Shown here: positions 35,825 to 45,196 of the stretch, piece by piece
Numbering within the stretch: the stretch's first letter is position 1
Layout: each line of letters begins with the position of its first letter
Source: Wolbachia endosymbiont of Ctenocephalides felis wCfeF
GTDB lineage: Bacteria; Pseudomonadota; Alphaproteobacteria; Rickettsiales; Anaplasmataceae
Assembly (NCBI GenBank): GCA_028571325.1
Contig: CP116767.1
Location: forward strand, 1,021,150 to 1,085,149
Length of the DNA: 64,000 bases
Direction: 5' to 3'
Notes under the pieces: generated by a model
What the model saw: the letters and a program-made list of their open reading frames with translations, nothing else
Database searches by the model: none
What the model was told of the DNA's origin: nothing
Made by a program: the position numbers and the translations under genes

Positions 35825-36532
35825 ATGGAAAACTTGAACAACGCAATATCTAAAATCATCAGCTATAGGTTCAAAAATGATGCGATATTAGAGGAAGCAC
35901 TGACTCATCCAAGCTTAAATAAAAGGAATAGTAAAAACCAAACTGAAAATTACGAAAGGTTAGAATTTTTGGGCGATAGCATTTTGAATATGATTGTGTC
36001 TGCTATACTGTTTAAACTATTTCCTGAGGAAAGAGAAGGCGCGTTGGCGAAAAGAAAAACGGACTTAGTTTGTGGCAATACGATTGCCAATGTTGCTAAA
36101 GAAATAGAGTTGGGCGATTTTATTCTCATGAATAACAGCGAACGCTGCAATGGAGGGAAATGTAACTTAAAAAATTTAGAAAACGCACTTGAAGCGCTAA
36201 TAGGTGCAATTTATATTGATGGCGGATTTAAAAATGTTGAAAGATTTGTTACCCAACATTGGGAGAAGCTGGCTAAGGATATGCTCATCCCTCCTCAGGA
36301 TCCTAAAACCTCGCTACAAGAATGGACTCAGAAAAATAAATTACCCCTACCAGAATATGAGCTTGCAAAACAGACTGGGCCAGCACACAATCCTGAATTT
36401 ACCATATCAATTCGCATAGAAAATTATGGTGAAGTTTCTGCATGCGCTTCTAGTAAAAAGGTTGCTGAACAAAAGGCTGCTGAGCTAATGCTAGAAAAAA
36501 TTAACAATAGTGAAAAAAGCAATTCAACTTAA
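35825..36532 (+). CDS. rnc: Ribonuclease III
   Basis: A 235-residue enzyme that cuts double-stranded RNA. The signature NYERLEFLGDSILNMIVSAI holds the catalytic acidic residues, with ENALEALIGAIYIDGGF as the second site. The C-terminal double-stranded RNA-binding domain spans DPKTSLQEWTQKNKLPLPEY to SSKKVAEQKAAELMLEKI. The 26-bp stem around 16S is an obvious substrate. Confidence 0.96.
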   Translation: MENLNNAISKIISYRFKNDAILEEALTHPSLNKRNSKNQTENYERLEFLGDSILNMIVSAILFKLFPEEREGALAKRKTDLVCGNTIANVAKEIELGDFILMNNSERCNGGKCNLKNLENALEALIGAIYIDGGFKNVERFVTQHWEKLAKDMLIPPQDPKTSLQEWTQKNKLPLPEYELAKQTGPAHNPEFTISIRIENYGEVSACASSKKVAEQKAAELMLEKINNSEKSNST

Positions 36533-36703
36533 TTCAAGTTTTAAGAAACAAAAGCATCCTGATCAAAAACAATTGTGGATGGTATTTATAGATGAGAATC
36601 CTGCAGCTTTCAGGCTATAAATTTGCAGCATTTAGTGTAGTGATTCTGCCAGATGCAAACAAAATTAAATACATTTTTAATATTTTTATAGAAATCTATT
36701 AGA

Positions 36704-38239
36704 ATGGTTTTATATGCTTTTTTTCTGATGACCATTTTTAAATGTTCAATGCTCCTTTTTATCATCTCCTGTATATGCTTACCTACTCAGGGATATATTA
36801 CCCAAATAGACGACAAAAATCATCATGATGTTGAGCACGACCATTCACTGAGGCAATGCAAGGGCAAAATTTTTCCTTCGGAGAGCAACGAACCAACAGT
36901 ACCAGAAATTGTACCTTTGCCCATAAAGTTTCCTGATTTCACGGCCAGTAGTCAGCTTATTTCTATCAATATTGGCGAAGAAGTGCCAGTAAAGGATTTG
37001 CTGATTGAGATAGGAAAACTTTCTGACATTAACTTGGATATAGATCCAAAAATATCAGGCAATATTATTTTAAAGCTAAAAGATAAAAATATAAATGAAG
37101 TAATTCAGAGCATAGCTGATAGCGCCAAACTGCGTTACTCAACAAGTAATGGTGTGATTAGAATTGAGCAAGATTTACCGTACGCGCAAAATTATTACGT
37201 AGACTTTGTCAATATTCAACACTCTGCTCAAAGCAGTTTTGTTGTTAACAACAATATTACCAGCAGTGACGGAATCAATGCTGATAAGGACTATAACAGC
37301 ATTATGAAGTCTCAATATAGCAGCGATTCATGGAACTCATTGGAAAAGGGGTTGCATGCAATAATGGATGTTAACGGAGTAAATGATGGAGAATTTCTTT
37401 CATCTAATAGAGAAGCTGGTGTTATTATTTTGAATGCTAGAAAAAGCATCCACAAAGCTGTTGAAGAATATATTAATAAAGTTAAGCAGTTAGCATCTTC
37501 TCAAGTAATGATAGAGGCAAAGATAGTTGAAGTCGTGTTGGACGATAGGTACCTTTCTGGTATCAACTTAGACGATTTACGCGATGGAACCAAACCTGTA
37601 ATGAATCAAGATAGTCCCATTATTAATTTAGCAATGAACTTTGGCGTGGGTGATCTAGGGAATTTAGTAAAAAGTTTAGATAAATTTGGCACTTCAACTG
37701 TGATTTCAAGCCCTAGAGTACATGCCATAAATAATCAGCAAGCGATGATTTCCTTCACTAAAAATCACGTTTATTTTACCTCTGATATACAAAAAAACTC
37801 CGATCATACCTTAGTTACCAAAATGAGCAGTGTTCCAATAGGAGTTGTGTTAATAATCCATCCAAGCATCAATGTTGATACTAGTGAAATATTCATGGAT
37901 ATACACCCAACTTTATCGAGAATTAACGGCTACACTAAAGACCCAAATATAGAGTACATTGCGCAGCAGAGTAAAACAAAACTGAATAGTAACATTCCAA
38001 TTATTGAAACTAGGGAAATGAACTCTATGTTAAAAATCAAGAGTGGTGAAGTTATGGTAATTGGCGGACTTATAGAGCACAGAGAAGATAAGCAAAGCCT
38101 TAAAGCTACATTGCATCAGAAGTCAAAAAGGCTAGCGGATAACATGAGAACGGTAGAAACCGTCATCTTTTTAAAAGCAACAATTGTACCAACGCTTGGT
38201 TTGTTAGATAAAAAGGATGAGAATTTATATATATATTAA
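36704..38239 (+). CDS. Secretin (GspD/PilQ/MshL superfamily)
   Basis: A 511-residue protein with an N-terminal signal-like helix and an N-domain VPVKDLLIEIGKLSDINLDI typical of the STN/N0-N1 region. Secretin blocks follow: VMIEAKIVEVVLDDRYLSGI, FGTSTVISSPRVHAINNQQA, VPIGVVLIIHPSINVDTSEI and MLKIKSGEVMVIGGLIEHRE. It would form an outer-membrane ring. No other type II secretion or pilus genes are in the window. Its stop codon directly abuts that of the converging surface-protein gene. Confidence 0.88.
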   Translation: MVLYAFFLMTIFKCSMLLFIISCICLPTQGYITQIDDKNHHDVEHDHSLRQCKGKIFPSESNEPTVPEIVPLPIKFPDFTASSQLISINIGEEVPVKDLLIEIGKLSDINLDIDPKISGNIILKLKDKNINEVIQSIADSAKLRYSTSNGVIRIEQDLPYAQNYYVDFVNIQHSAQSSFVVNNNITSSDGINADKDYNSIMKSQYSSDSWNSLEKGLHAIMDVNGVNDGEFLSSNREAGVIILNARKSIHKAVEEYINKVKQLASSQVMIEAKIVEVVLDDRYLSGINLDDLRDGTKPVMNQDSPIINLAMNFGVGDLGNLVKSLDKFGTSTVISSPRVHAINNQQAMISFTKNHVYFTSDIQKNSDHTLVTKMSSVPIGVVLIIHPSINVDTSEIFMDIHPTLSRINGYTKDPNIEYIAQQSKTKLNSNIPIIETREMNSMLKIKSGEVMVIGGLIEHREDKQSLKATLHQKSKRLADNMRTVETVIFLKATIVPTLGLLDKKDENLYIY

Positions 38240-39031
38240 CTAAAAACTAAGCATCAAACCGATTTCAACATTATGAGTTGATATGTCATCTGCGACGGGT
38301 ATTGGAATGCTGAAGTAACGATAACCAAGGGAGGCTTTGACTTCCGGAATTATTGAATAATTAACACCAAGTTTCACTTGATAAGCAAACCAAGGAACAT
38401 TCAATGGCATTGAATTTTTAGATGAACCATTAACCTTTTTTAATCTAAAAACTGTTGGTCCTATACCAAGACCGATATATGGAGCAAATTGTGTATCTTG
38501 AATACTAGGATTATAATAGAAGTTTAACAAAAATGCGAATATACTGACTGATTTATCAAATACTGGTAGAGGGTTATCACTTTTAATATCGGCCCAAGAG
38601 TACATAGTTTCAAAATCAATTCGGCCATTTTCTCTAGCATGGTAACCTAAAGATATGCTGCTGAGCCACTGGAAATCAATTTTACCATCAAATTGCTGTA
38701 TACTCTTAATTTCATCTTCCACTATATTTCTTATTATAGAACCGCAACGGTTTTCAACTAAAGTGAGAACTCTTTCTCCGATTGCTTTTATGCCATTCAT
38801 ACATGTCTTTGAGTTATCGTAATATATCTTGCCACCGTTGGCACTAATATAGAAATTAAGTCCTTTGTCTTTAACTGATGTAACTTCTTTTTCATCATAT
38901 TTTCTAGATTTATGGCATACAAATTTGTCTGCAAGCGTTAGATCTTCAACATCGCCTGCATTAGCCTGAGCGGAAAAAAAGCTAATACATAAGATTATCA
39001 ATGCATCAAAAACAGTAGATCTTTTCATCAT
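38240..39031 (-). CDS. P44/Msp2/Wsp-family outer membrane beta-barrel protein
   Basis: A 263-residue protein with a signal peptide (LIILCISFFSAQANA cleaved before GDVED). The alternating strands of a small barrel include GLNFYISANGGKIYYDN, FDGKIDFQWLSSISLGYHAR, IDFETMYSWADIKSD, FAPYIGLGIGPTVFRLKK, FAYQVKLGVNYSIIPEVKAS and a terminal GLMLSF with the C-terminal Phe needed for barrel assembly. The PYIGLGIGP and LGYRYFSIP motifs are typical of the Anaplasmataceae surface antigen family. The frame starts at TTG (39037), but the ATG at 39031 is preferred. Confidence 0.85.
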   Translation of the reverse strand: MMKRSTVFDALIILCISFFSAQANAGDVEDLTLADKFVCHKSRKYDEKEVTSVKDKGLNFYISANGGKIYYDNSKTCMNGIKAIGERVLTLVENRCGSIIRNIVEDEIKSIQQFDGKIDFQWLSSISLGYHARENGRIDFETMYSWADIKSDNPLPVFDKSVSIFAFLLNFYYNPSIQDTQFAPYIGLGIGPTVFRLKKVNGSSKNSMPLNVPWFAYQVKLGVNYSIIPEVKASLGYRYFSIPIPVADDISTHNVEIGLMLSF

Positions 39032-39058
39032 AAACAAGTCTGCAGTACTTTTCTCACA

Positions 39059-40294
39059 TCAAGAAAGAACATTTCCAATTAAATAACCGCTTTCCATTCC
39101 TATAATGTTAGCTCTTACGATACTTTTAGCCTGAATTTCTGATGAAAGCTTTATTAGTGCAAAATTCTCTGCCCTGCCGATATTATTCTGCTCAACTAAA
39201 ACGCTTTGTTTAGTGCCGATCAAAGATTGATAAAAGTTATTCATCATTTCTTTACTTATTTCCCTCAAGTTTTTTACCCTTTCTTTACGCACATTCTCTG
39301 GCACTTGTGGCATTCGCGCAGCAGGCGTGTTCTTTCGCTTTGAATATGGAAAAGCATGTAGGTAAACTACGTTCGTTTCCTTTAGCAAATCAACAGTATC
39401 TTGAAACATTTCATCAGTTTCCGTTGGAAATCCAGCAATAATATCAGCACCAAACGCTATATTAGGCCTCAATCCCCTTACTTTATGACAAAATTCTATC
39501 ACTTGCTCCCTGCTGTGACGACGTTTCATTCTTTTTAGGATTAAATTATTACCAGATTGTAAACTCAAGTGTAAATGTGGCATAAACCTCGATTCGTTAA
39601 CTATTAAGCTCATTAACTCGTCGTCAATTTCAGCAACATCAATGGAAGAAAGCCTAAGTCTCTTCAATTCTGGTACATCCTTTAAAACTCTCCTGATCAT
39701 TGAACCAAGTGAAGGTTTGCCAAATAAATCTGTACCAAAATCAGTAATATCAACTCCTGTAAACACTACTTCTTGGTAACCATTTGCTACGAAAACCTTG
39801 ATTTGCTCTATAATATTGTTTATTGGTACGGATCGGTTGTTTCCTCTTGCTTCAGTAATTGAGCAAAATGTGCAGCTATGATTACAGCCATTTTGGACTT
39901 CGATAAATGCTCTTGATTTATCTTCAAGCTTATTAATTAAAATAGGTTCTGATTTGCTTGCTTGATTATCACTGACTAATATTTTGTTACTATTTAGCAA
40001 ATAATTTTCAGTCTTTAGCTTATCTTGATTGCCCAGCACTTTGCTTACACCAGGAATGTTACTGTACGATTTAGGATCTAATTGAACGGCACAGCCAACT
40101 ACAATAATTTCTTTACTTGGATCATTTTTATGAATCTTACGTATTTTTTGTTTCACCTGGCGTTCTGCTTCATTTGTTACTGCACAACTGTGTACTACAA
40201 CAACATTTTTTCTCTCTGCTTTTCTTAATGCTTCTTTAATTAACTCACTTTCATAAAAATTTAAACGACAGCCAAATGTTACTACTTCATTCAT
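39059..40294 (-). CDS. mtaB: tRNA t6A37 methylthiotransferase MtaB
   Basis: A 411-residue radical-SAM methylthiotransferase. The N-terminal cluster cysteines lie in VTFGCRLNFYESEL, VVHSCAVTNEAERQ and VVGCAVQ. The SAM cluster is in CNHSCTFCSI. A C-terminal TRAM-like segment is present. The CRLNFYESE and SCAVTNEAE forms point to MtaB rather than MiaB or RimO. The ATG at 40294 gives the expected N-terminus. Confidence 0.92.
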   Translation of the reverse strand: MNEVVTFGCRLNFYESELIKEALRKAERKNVVVVHSCAVTNEAERQVKQKIRKIHKNDPSKEIIVVGCAVQLDPKSYSNIPGVSKVLGNQDKLKTENYLLNSNKILVSDNQASKSEPILINKLEDKSRAFIEVQNGCNHSCTFCSITEARGNNRSVPINNIIEQIKVFVANGYQEVVFTGVDITDFGTDLFGKPSLGSMIRRVLKDVPELKRLRLSSIDVAEIDDELMSLIVNESRFMPHLHLSLQSGNNLILKRMKRRHSREQVIEFCHKVRGLRPNIAFGADIIAGFPTETDEMFQDTVDLLKETNVVYLHAFPYSKRKNTPAARMPQVPENVRKERVKNLREISKEMMNNFYQSLIGTKQSVLVEQNNIGRAENFALIKLSSEIQAKSIVRANIIGMESGYLIGNVLS

Positions 40295-40482
40295 GCTAGA
40301 CTTCAATCGATTTTATAATTTAATTATTATATCAAACATTCAAGTAAAGTCATCAAGCCTCTTATAACCAGGCTCAGAAACGTGAGAATGATTTGCCTCT
40401 CTAATTTTTCAATAAAGAAAGTTATGGAGCAGAGATCAGGAAGAATGCCTGTATAGAAATATATTAATGCTTATAAAATATT

Positions 40483-40821
40483 TTAAACTTTCTTATTTTT
40501 AGTTTCCTTATTGCCTTGAGGAGGAGGCTTCTTCTTTTCATGTTTCTTTTTGTTTTTCTTGTTGTAAGATTCGCTTCTATGTTTTATTGAAGTGATAGTT
40601 ACTTCATGCTCTGCAATGTCTACACTATATATAATGCGATAATCACTAACTTGCAACCTTCTGTGTCCTTTAAACTCATAGAGCAATGGTGTACCAACTT
40701 TCATTGGTTCAGTTGCAATTCGCTTGTCTATGGCTCTTATAATGCTTTTTGTAATTTCTGGTGACAAAGCAGGCAAGTCTTTCTTGATGACGTTTTCTAA
40801 ATAAGTAATCTTATATTTCAG
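40483..40821 (-). CDS. RelE/ParE-family toxin with a probable CTG start
   Basis: The domain ALSPEITKSIIRAIDKRIAT with YEFKGHRRLQVSDYRIIYSV and VTITSIKHRSESY is a RelE/ParE fold, which cuts mRNA or blocks gyrase. The frame has a TTG at 40776, but homologous sequence (LKYKITYLENVIKKDLPAL) continues upstream to a CTG at 40821. That CTG overlaps the antitoxin stop as CTGA, where an ATGA would be expected. The C-terminal 30 residues are unusually Lys-rich. Without initiation at CTG the first strand is lost, so the toxin may be inactive. Confidence 0.75.
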   Translation of the reverse strand: MKYKITYLENVIKKDLPALSPEITKSIIRAIDKRIATEPMKVGTPLLYEFKGHRRLQVSDYRIIYSVDIAEHEVTITSIKHRSESYNKKNKKKHEKKKPPPQGNKETKNKKV

Positions 40822-41069
40822 TTTGCACCCTCAATTTTTGCAGCTAATACCGTATCCCAATTTATATCCTCGCTTCTAATCTTTTTCGTACCTGGAACAT
40901 CAAGTTCAGCAGCACGCTCGATTAGTATCATATCTTCCTCAAGTTCAATCGCTTGTCGTATTAACTTCTCTGTTAATTCTTTAACGGACTTATTTCTTAC
41001 TTCAGCCAGCCCAATAAGGCACTTTGAAATTTCACGGCCGAAGGTTATGCTAACTTTTGAATCTGCCAT
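40818..41069 (-). CDS. RelB-like antitoxin
   Basis: An 83-residue protein. It has a ribbon-helix-helix-like N-terminus (KVSITFGREISKCLIGLAEV RNK) and a C-terminal acidic tail (LDVPGTKKIRSEDINWDTVL), as in antitoxins paired with RelE. It precedes the toxin and overlaps it by 4 bp. The ATG at 41069 is preferred to a TTG at 41081. No operator palindrome is obvious in the 278 bp on its far side. Confidence 0.75.
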   Translation of the reverse strand: MADSKVSITFGREISKCLIGLAEVRNKSVKELTEKLIRQAIELEEDMILIERAAELDVPGTKKIRSEDINWDTVLAAKIEGAN

Positions 41070-41346
41070 AAGTTTTACCAAAGTCTACTACTGTAGCTAG
41101 TATACAGCATCTTTTTTAATTTTTCAATAAAGAAAGTGTGTAACTGCGTCAGCTTAGTATATATTAAAACCGACTTAAGGAACATTAACCCAGAAAAATC
41201 GCACCAACTTGACGTTGGTGCTTGAAGCTACTTATCCTTTTACAGAAAAAGCATTATAGTATAACAGATGAATTTGGGAAAGTCAACTATTTTTTTTATA
41301 CTTTATCATGCCACCGCACTTTGGGACCGTACAACACAGCCTTATT

Positions 41347-41700
41347 TCAATCGTTTATAACCTTTGGCACTACAAAATATCCATGCTCAGATTTTGTATT
41401 GGACAATATCTCCTCTTTAATGTTCTGAGCATTGACAACGTCATCACGTACGTGAATGTCCTTATCTATACTACCATAACGTATAGGAGAAACACCTTCA
41501 GTATTAACTTGCAACAAAATATCATGTATCCAATCCAGCATTGTCAGTTCTTTGGAGTAGTGCTCAATTTCGTTATTTGATAACTTAATTCTTACAAGCT
41601 GTGCAATTTTAAGCATTTCTTCCCTAGTAATTGTTACTTTTCTTTTGTTCACAAATTCTATCAGCGAAGTGATAACGTCTTCTGTTGATCTAGCCGGCAT
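41347..41700 (-). CDS. gatC: Asp/Glu-tRNA amidotransferase subunit C
   Basis: A 117-residue GatC. ITREEMLKIAQLVRIKLSNN is the family N-terminal helix. VSPIRYGSIDKDIHVRDDVV and GYFVVPKVIND match the C-terminal wrap around GatA and GatB. An N-terminal extension of about 20 residues precedes the usual start. The ATG overlaps the end of prs by 11 bp. GatCAB forms Gln-tRNA and Asn-tRNA from mischarged precursors. gatA and gatB are not here. Confidence 0.88.
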   Translation of the reverse strand: MPARSTEDVITSLIEFVNKRKVTITREEMLKIAQLVRIKLSNNEIEHYSKELTMLDWIHDILLQVNTEGVSPIRYGSIDKDIHVRDDVVNAQNIKEEILSNTKSEHGYFVVPKVIND

Positions 41701-42616
41701 TCTTATCCCCTTTAATGAAGTGAACCAAAATATTTGCAGTTGAAACAACTTCTATTTTACCAGTTTTTTCAAATTTGTGAAGTATGGTGTCTGTGATCAC
41801 TAATTTATCTAGAGAAGAGGAAGAGATTTTTTCAATTGCATTTCCCGAAAGCACACCATGTGTAATGCATGAAATTACAGACTTTGCCCCGTGACTTTTC
41901 AAAGCAAGAGCGGTATTGCATAATGTTCCACCAGAATCAACTATATCATCGACAATGACACAATTCTTATTTGTCACTTCTCCTATTACATTCATTACCT
42001 GAGATGTACCTGCTTTCTCTCTATATTTATCTATTACAATAATCTTATTACTCAATTCCATCTCATACTTTTTCTCTAAAGTCTTTGCAAAAGCACGCGC
42101 TCTACCGATTGCTCCAACATCGGGAGCAACTATTGCCAAATTTTCTGCATATATGGAGTCAGCAAATGCTTCAAGGCAGCTCAAATTAGCAACTGGTATA
42201 TCAAAAAACCCTTCAGTTTGACTTGAATGCAAATCAATAATTGCAACGCCATTTGCACCTGCAACCTGGATGAGATTTGCAGCTAATTTCGCACTCAAAG
42301 CAGATTGCGTATTGTCGTTTTTTATAACCCTATCTTGCCTGCTATATCCATAATAGGGAATAATCGCCGTTATTCTTTTGGCTTTTGACCTCTTTACTGC
42401 ATCAATTGTGAGCAAAAGCTCCATAAGGCTGTCATTTGCAGGAGGAGAAATTGACTGTATTATGTACACCTCTTGATTATAGATATCGCCTCCCACGTAG
42501 ACGTTCATCTCGCCATCAGCAAATCTTGATACCTGAGTAAGGGACGGTTGAACATTTAGCTTGTTAACTATCGATTCCCCTAATTCTTTACTAGCGCTAC
42601 CTATTATTATCTTCAT
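41690..42616 (-). CDS. prs: Ribose-phosphate pyrophosphokinase
   Basis: A 308-residue enzyme that makes PRPP from ribose 5-phosphate and ATP. It starts MKIIIGSASKEL. It has FADGEMNVYVGGDIYNQEVY, the dinucleotide region IDLHSSQTEGFF and the PRPP loop CVIVDDIVDSGGTLCNTALA. It is upstream of and overlaps gatC. The product feeds pyrF's pathway and purine synthesis. Confidence 0.95.
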   Translation of the reverse strand: MKIIIGSASKELGESIVNKLNVQPSLTQVSRFADGEMNVYVGGDIYNQEVYIIQSISPPANDSLMELLLTIDAVKRSKAKRITAIIPYYGYSRQDRVIKNDNTQSALSAKLAANLIQVAGANGVAIIDLHSSQTEGFFDIPVANLSCLEAFADSIYAENLAIVAPDVGAIGRARAFAKTLEKKYEMELSNKIIVIDKYREKAGTSQVMNVIGEVTNKNCVIVDDIVDSGGTLCNTALALKSHGAKSVISCITHGVLSGNAIEKISSSSLDKLVITDTILHKFEKTGKIEVVSTANILVHFIKGDKNAG

Positions 42617-42689
42617 AATCTACCAATTGAATGTAAGATTATACAAAAACTATGGAGTGATTGAAACTCTATTCTAAGGTCCTTATCTC

Positions 42690-42745
42690 CTGTCATCCCA
42701 GCATCCACCTTTCCTGTCATCCCAGCGCGCGACGCTGGGATCTCA
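42690..42745. repeat. Palindromic elements (WPE) before repeat R5
   Basis: Two TCATCCCAGC units, the second forming CCCAGCG-CGCGA-CGCTGGG with a trailing GATCTCATTTCACTTTATGA. This tail also follows the element near 50850. Confidence 0.7.
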
Positions 42746-42805
42746 TTTCACTTTATGACAACATTTGTTGTAAAAACAAATGTTCGTTCATGAATTGCTT
42801 TAATA

Positions 42806-43262
42806 TTTAAGAAATTTACCAAATGAAGAAAAAAGCAAAAGAAACCCCGAGGTAGCTAGTTATTTACTTTTGTGTCGAAATGTTGGCGTTTTTTTATCCT
42901 AAACGCTTAATAAGTGCGACTTAGCTGCTTTTTAATGCAACTTAACCTTGGCCATAAACGTTTAAGAAACTCACTAAGCAGAAAAAAAGCAAAAGAAACC
43001 CCGAGTAGCTAGTTATTCACTACCTATCTTATGATATTGGCGTTTTTGATGTCTTAAACGACTTATAAGCGCGTTTGAGCTTGTATAGGTAAAAAACCAG
43101 AAGTTTTAAAAAGACATGCAGTGCACATAGTGCGAAAAATTAAACATGAGACGCCAAATATGCTAAGTTTTTTTCTCATTTAATCTGCACAGACTGAAGA
43201 TAAATAATAGCTTCAGTCTCATTATTAAGGGTAACGGCGAAGGTTGTCAAGTAGTTTTTTTT
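42806..43262 (-). repeat. Promoter-bearing noncoding repeat R5
   Basis: Near-identical to R2, from about 42850 to 43250. On the minus strand TTGACA (43245-43250) is 17 bp from TAATAA (43222-43227); a one-base insertion relative to R2 has weakened the -10 box. Two modules with ACGCCAA blocks and GGGGTTTCTTTTGCTTTTTT tails are visible. The gap 42617-43394 holds only this and the palindromes. Confidence 0.75.
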
Positions 43263-43394
43263 ATTTCTATTAAGTAACGGCTGATCAAATCACAAAGAGG
43301 TTCTTAAGAGGAAGCGCTTATGTCAAAAATAGAATTTTTTACACTTTAAAAAAGTAATGTATACTTTGTTGACTGAAAATCACTTTTTTTTGAT

Positions 43395-44921
43395 ATGCAA
43401 GACTTTAAAATATTAGAAAACCTAAAAGCCAAAGCACTAGAAGCTGAAAAAGGGGGCGGTCCTGATAGGATCAGCAAACAACATGCAAAAGGGAAACTAA
43501 CTGCTAGAGAAAGGCTGAATATACTGCTTGATGAAAATTCATTTGAAGAATACGACAAATTCGTAAGACACCACGCAACTGATTTTGGCATGCAAAATGC
43601 TAATTTTCTAGGTGACGGAGTTGTAATTGGCCACGGTACTATCTATGGCAGAAAAGTTTTTGTTTATTCTCAGGATTTCACTGTCTTTGGTGGGTCACTT
43701 GGTGCATCACATGCAAGAAAAATATGCAAAATTATGGATATGGCAATCAATGCCAGGGCTCCAATTATCGGGCTAAATGACTCTGGTGGGGCTAGAATTC
43801 AGGAAGGAGTAAATTCCCTTGCTGGCTATGGAGAAATTTTTCAAAGGAACGTAAATGCATCAGGCGTTATACCACAAATCTCTTTAATTATGGGCCCATG
43901 CGCTGGCGGTGCAGTTTATTCTCCAGCATTAACTGACTTTACTTTCATGGTGAAAAATAGCTCATACATGTTCATAACTGGACCAGATGTAGTAAAAAAA
44001 GTCACCTACGAAGACGTAAGCCACGAAGATCTCGGTGGAGCAAAAATCCATACAAGCAAAACAGGAGTCGCAGACTTTGCGTTTAATAATGATGTTGAAA
44101 TGCTGCTAAAAATGCGTGAATTCTTCACCTTTTTGCCAGCAAATAATCAAGAGTTTCCGAAATCTGTACCAACCTGCGATGATATTGATGATGTTGATGA
44201 ATCTTTAAATACTCTAATTCCTAGCAATCCTAATATTCCTTACGATATGTATGAACTGATTGAAAAGGTGTGTGATGAAAGGAAGTTTTTTGAGCTAAAA
44301 CCTGATTTTGCTCGTAATATCATAATTGGTTTTAGTAGGATTAAAGGAAATACCGTCGGCATCGTTGCAAATCAACCTATGCATCTTGCAGGGTGTTTAG
44401 ATATTGACTCTTCAAGAAAAGCTGCAAGGTTTGTAAGGTTCTGTGACGCATTTAACATCCCTATTATCACACTCATTGATGTCCCGGGGTTCCTGCCAGG
44501 TACAAATCAAGAATATAATAATATAATACAACACGGAGCAAAGCTGCTCTACGCTTACGCTGAAGCAACTGTACCGAAAATCAGCCTTATCACTAAAAAA
44601 GCGTATGGCGGTGCATACATTGTCATGAACTCTAAACATCTAAAAGGTGATATAAATTACGCTTGGCCGACCGCTGAAATAGCTGTCATGGGCCCTGAGG
44701 GTGCAGTTGAAATTATATTTCGACGTGAAAAAGATCAACAAACACTGGCTAAAGAGTACAAAGAAAAATTCGCTAATCCATTTTTTGCCGCATCACATGG
44801 ATATATTGATGATATAATAGTGCCAAGTAAAACAAGGCATCACCTTCATAAAGCATTAGAGCTACTCAAAAACAAGAAAGTAGAAAGAATATGGAAAAAG
44901 CATGATAATCTGCCTTTGTAA
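43395..44921 (+). CDS. pccB: Propionyl-CoA carboxylase beta chain (acyl-CoA carboxyltransferase)
   Basis: A 508-residue carboxyltransferase that moves the carboxyl group from biotin to propionyl-CoA. [56 protein letters not shown] and [20 protein letters not shown] make up the N-domain. [20 protein letters not shown] and [18 protein letters not shown] form the C-domain oxyanion region. Full length for the family. The alpha chain is elsewhere. Confidence 0.94.
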   Translation: MQDFKILENLKAKALEAEKGGGPDRISKQHAKGKLTARERLNILLDENSFEEYDKFVRHHATDFGMQNANFLGDGVVIGHGTIYGRKVFVYSQDFTVFGGSLGASHARKICKIMDMAINARAPIIGLNDSGGARIQEGVNSLAGYGEIFQRNVNASGVIPQISLIMGPCAGGAVYSPALTDFTFMVKNSSYMFITGPDVVKKVTYEDVSHEDLGGAKIHTSKTGVADFAFNNDVEMLLKMREFFTFLPANNQEFPKSVPTCDDIDDVDESLNTLIPSNPNIPYDMYELIEKVCDERKFFELKPDFARNIIIGFSRIKGNTVGIVANQPMHLAGCLDIDSSRKAARFVRFCDAFNIPIITLIDVPGFLPGTNQEYNNIIQHGAKLLYAYAEATVPKISLITKKAYGGAYIVMNSKHLKGDINYAWPTAEIAVMGPEGAVEIIFRREKDQQTLAKEYKEKFANPFFAASHGYIDDIIVPSKTRHHLHKALELLKNKKVERIWKKHDNLPL

Positions 44922-44966
44922 CTTTTTTCTAGGTTTTCTTTACGAGGTGTGCAACACTGCAAGGTG

Positions 44967-45039
44967 TGCCGTTACCAAGACTCGAACTTGGGACCTCGTC
45001 ATTACCAATGACGTACTCTACCACCTGAGCTATAACGGC
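44967..45039 (-). tRNA. tRNA-Thr (anticodon GGU)
   Basis: A 73-nt cloverleaf with acceptor GCCGTTA/TAACGGC, discriminator A, anticodon stem CGTCA/TGACG with loop TTGGTAA (anticodon GGT), and T-loop TTCGAGT. It lies on the minus strand between pccB and mutM, antisense to both flanking genes. Confidence 0.93.
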
Positions 45040-45052
45040 AGGATTCATATAT

Positions 45053-45196
45053 ATGAATAACATAAAAAAGAATAAGGAAAAAGAAGAAGAGAAAAAAAGA
45101 TTAGCAAAAGCTCTAAAGCAAAATATTCTAAAAAGAAAAAAGCAGCAACAGGGTAGAAAAAATGCCAGAACTACCGGAAGTGGAAGTAATATCTAA
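45053..45196 (+). CDS. Short, very basic ORF overlapping the mutM start
   Basis: A 47-codon ORF beginning MNNIKKNKEKEEEKKRLAKA and rich in K, R, E and Q. It overlaps the first 35 bases of mutM in another frame and starts just after the tRNA-Thr on the other strand. It could be a real small protein, a translated leader for mutM, or chance coding in A-rich DNA. No family recognised. Confidence 0.3.
   Translation: MNNIKKNKEKEEEKKRLAKALKQNILKRKKQQQGRKNARTTGSGSNI

Noticed and set aside
36704-38239. Secretin as evidence of a full type II secretion or pilus system here
   Set aside because: No ATPase, inner-membrane platform or pseudopilin genes are adjacent, so only the ring protein can be claimed.
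41101-41346. A possible RNA gene in the gap between the antitoxin and gatC
   Set aside because: No stable stem structure, promoter-terminator pair or known RNA motif could be seen; nothing is supported there.
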